Assembly: GCF_029760955.1 (NCBI RefSeq)
Contig: NZ_CP121682.1
Span: 1,798,001 to 1,862,000, forward strand
Origin: Streptomyces cathayae
GTDB taxonomy: Bacteria; Actinomycetota; Actinomycetes; Streptomycetales; Streptomycetaceae
Direction of reading: 5' to 3'
DNA: 64,000 nt
Numbering within the stretch: the stretch's first letter is position 1; every line of letters begins with the position of its first letter. A model generated the notes under the pieces. That model ran no database searches. It was not told where the DNA came from and saw nothing but the letters and a program-made list of their open reading frames with translations. The position numbers and the translations under genes were made by a program. This document shows, one piece after another, positions 62,599-64,000 of this stretch.

Positions 62599-63582
62599 AT
62601 GCCCAACGTCAGTCACGACACCCTGCACGGTTTCCTGCCGGGACGTCCGAAAGCGCTGAACCGCGCGCTGGACCTCCTGGGCCTCGGAATCCCGCCCGGT
62701 GTCACCACCGAGACCCTCCCGACGGACGCGTCCGGCGCCCCGAAGATGTTCACCCGGAGCATGGACTCCGTGCTGCGGGTGGTCCGTCCCGACGGGCGCG
62801 AGCCGTTCATCCTCCTGATCGAGGCGCAGACCGGCGTCGAGACGAAGAAGGAGACCTCCTGGCCGTACTACATCGCCTACTTGCGTGACCGGTACAAACT
62901 CGAGGTCGTCCTGCTGGTCCTGTGCGTGGACCCGGCGACGGCGGCATGGGCGGCCAGACCCCTGCGTACCGGTCTGGGACGACCCACCCAGGTGACAGTG
63001 CCTCACGTGCTGGGGCCTTCCAACGTTCCACGTGTGAGCCGGATCCAGGACGCCTCGGCCGACCTGGACTTCGCCGCGTTCTGCCTGTGGATCCACAGCA
63101 ACGACCCGGACATCGAGGGCATACTGACGGTAGTGGGCGAGGCATTGGCCCAGGACACGGACCGCGAAGCGCAAGACGACCTGGCGGGACTGATCGAGGA
63201 CGGCTTGGGCAGCGAACACGCCCGGAAAATCTGGAGGAACCTCATGGAAACCCTCTTCACCCCCAGGCGAGGCACCATCGTGGGCGACGCCCGCCTCGCA
63301 GGACAGGAAGAAGGACGCGTGGAAGGAAAGGCCGAGCTACTACTGCGCCTGATGAAGCGCCGCGGCTTCCCGATGACGGAAGAGATCCGGCAGCGCGTCA
63401 CCACCTGCACGGACATGCCGGTCCTGGATCTCTGGTTCGACCGCGCCATCGACGCGACCACCCTCGACGAGGTCTTCGCCGCGCCCTCCGCCACGGGCCT
63501 CATCCCCGCCCCCGCCCAGAGCCCGGAGCAGCCCGCAGCCCTCAGCCAGGGCCTGAGCACCCCCGATACCTCGACCGACTGA
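62599..63582 (+). CDS. Rpn/YhgA-like PD-(D/E)XK nuclease family protein
   Basis: 327 residues. The N-terminal 200 residues are nuclease-like: VLRVVRPDGREPFILLIEAQTGVE (in outline) carries the E-x-Q form of the catalytic motif, and SWPYYIAYLRDRYKLEVVLL follows as in transposase-associated Rpn proteins. The C-terminal third has a charged helix rich in Glu/Gly (AGQEEGRVEGKAELLLRLM), typical of the family, then a leucine-containing region. In E. coli Rpn proteins act as DNA endonucleases promoting recombination. ATG at 62599. It stands alone and is followed by a terminator. Confidence 0.85.
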   Translation: MPNVSHDTLHGFLPGRPKALNRALDLLGLGIPPGVTTETLPTDASGAPKMFTRSMDSVLRVVRPDGREPFILLIEAQTGVETKKETSWPYYIAYLRDRYKLEVVLLVLCVDPATAAWAARPLRTGLGRPTQVTVPHVLGPSNVPRVSRIQDASADLDFAAFCLWIHSNDPDIEGILTVVGEALAQDTDREAQDDLAGLIEDGLGSEHARKIWRNLMETLFTPRRGTIVGDARLAGQEEGRVEGKAELLLRLMKRRGFPMTEEIRQRVTTCTDMPVLDLWFDRAIDATTLDEVFAAPSATGLIPAPAQSPEQPAALSQGLSTPDTSTD

Positions 63583-63689
63583 CAGCAGAGACGCACACAC
63601 GGCCGGCCGGGTGATACCGCACCGGCCAGTGGGCCCCCGCATGTGCGACGCCCGCCACATGGCAGCCGCGTCGTCCAGAGCGCTGCCGG

Positions 63690-63720
63690 AGCCCCGACTG
63701 CCCTCAGCAGTCGGGGCTCT
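63690..63720 (+). terminator. Terminator after the Rpn-like gene
   Basis: AGCCCCGACTGC pairs with GCAGTCGGGGCT (63690-63701 and 63707-63718), 5-base loop, followed by CTTC. About 110 bases past the stop. Confidence 0.75.
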
Positions 63721-63856
63721 TCATGCCCGCCTCCCCTCCTGAGGTGAAGACCGTGATCCGACGGCGGAGTCCACGGGGAGGTCGGACGGCACGCGCGCGG
63801 TGACGTGCTGACCCATACGGAGGCAACCCTTCACTACCCGGCCGGGTCTTACGGGC

Positions 63857-64000
63857 ATGATCAGACCCCTTGCCCGTACAGGTGCGGTGCTCACCATCGC
63901 GTCTCTGCTCCTGACCGCCTGCTCCGGCGGCCAGGACGCCCCCGCCGAGCCCCCCACCGAACACCCCGTCTTCGACCAGAAGCTCGGCCTCCAGGTCTAC
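63857..64000 (+). CDS. Lipoprotein, N-terminal part (cut by window edge)
   Basis: 48 residues are visible from the ATG at 63857. RTGAVLTIASLLLTACSGG is a lipoprotein signal peptide with lipobox LTAC, Cys at 22. A Pro/Glu-rich linker (DAPAEPPTEHP) follows, then the start of a folded domain. Export and anchoring are expected; the function lies beyond the window. No Shine-Dalgarno is evident. Confidence 0.75.
   Translation, partial: MIRPLARTGAVLTIASLLLTACSGGQDAPAEPPTEHPVFDQKLGLQVY

Overview
The window is high-GC, linear-chromosome type Streptomyces DNA: GTG starts are common, genes overlap by ATGA or GTGA, most stop codons are TGA, and the markers are Streptomyces ones (whiI, rok7B7-xylFGH, ngcEFG, DUF397/DUF5753 pairs). 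From memory, the order hemE - DUF3000 - whiI - ribonuclease D - thiolase - fadB-like - amino acid permease - dxs - xylHGF - rok7B7 - ngcGFE - aconitase - HTH/MurA follows the core around SCO6031 to SCO5998 of S. coelicolor, in the same order. No tRNA, rRNA or CRISPR array was seen.

1-31.85 kb is mostly conserved core. It holds a cut-off Nudix gene, a dihydrofolate-reductase-like gene, haem synthesis (hemE), sporulation control (whiI with a candidate sigma-WhiG promoter), beta-oxidation (thiolase plus multifunctional enzyme, translationally coupled), an amino acid permease, and dxs of the MEP isoprenoid pathway. Sugar uptake follows: the xylose ABC operon xylFGH with its ROK regulator, the chitin-sugar ABC operon ngcEFG with a DasR-like site, and a large secreted GH92 mannosidase. 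Then come aconitase and a MurA-family enzyme with an N-terminal HTH. Several operator-like palindromes are visible here, including a perfect CebR-type box lying between two convergent genes.

31.85-44.3 kb is a patchwork accessory region. The last codons of the HTH-MurA gene (17 bp) are repeated at 38.8 kb, and the roughly 330 bp that follow each copy are related. Two further degenerate remnants of the same flank lie at 38.65 and 44.0 kb, the last with a recognisable tyrosine-recombinase C-terminal motif. I read this as serial integration and decay at the murA2 3' end. The cargo includes a second-type RNase J, a MerR regulator, a GvpU-like protein, a CBS protein, broken HlyIII and ATPase genes, a KtrAB potassium uptake operon, a small MITE and a lipoprotein.

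44.3-52.2 kb holds a signalling cassette: a trypco2 protein divergent from a trypsin-like protease with a decayed STAND-like half, then a PknG-like kinase, a vWA/zinc-ribbon protein, a four-TM membrane protein and a membrane-anchored solute-binding protein, with overlapping genes. It resembles the mycobacterial glnH-glnX-pknG sensing module joined to a protease of the biological-conflict type. A stand-alone class I HMG-CoA reductase follows.

53.5-64 kb is variable. It carries a GlsB-type stress membrane protein, a decayed copy of a DUF397/DUF5753 pair, an ECF41 sigma factor with an FAD oxidoreductase, a DUF1707 protein, the remnant of a defence-type helicase, an intact DUF5753/DUF397 pair, another DUF397 gene, a protein that looks like two fused histone folds (the first H2A-like), an ATP-binding regulator, an Rpn-type nuclease and the start of a lipoprotein. 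The histone-like doublet and the PknG/protease cassette are the two most interesting items.
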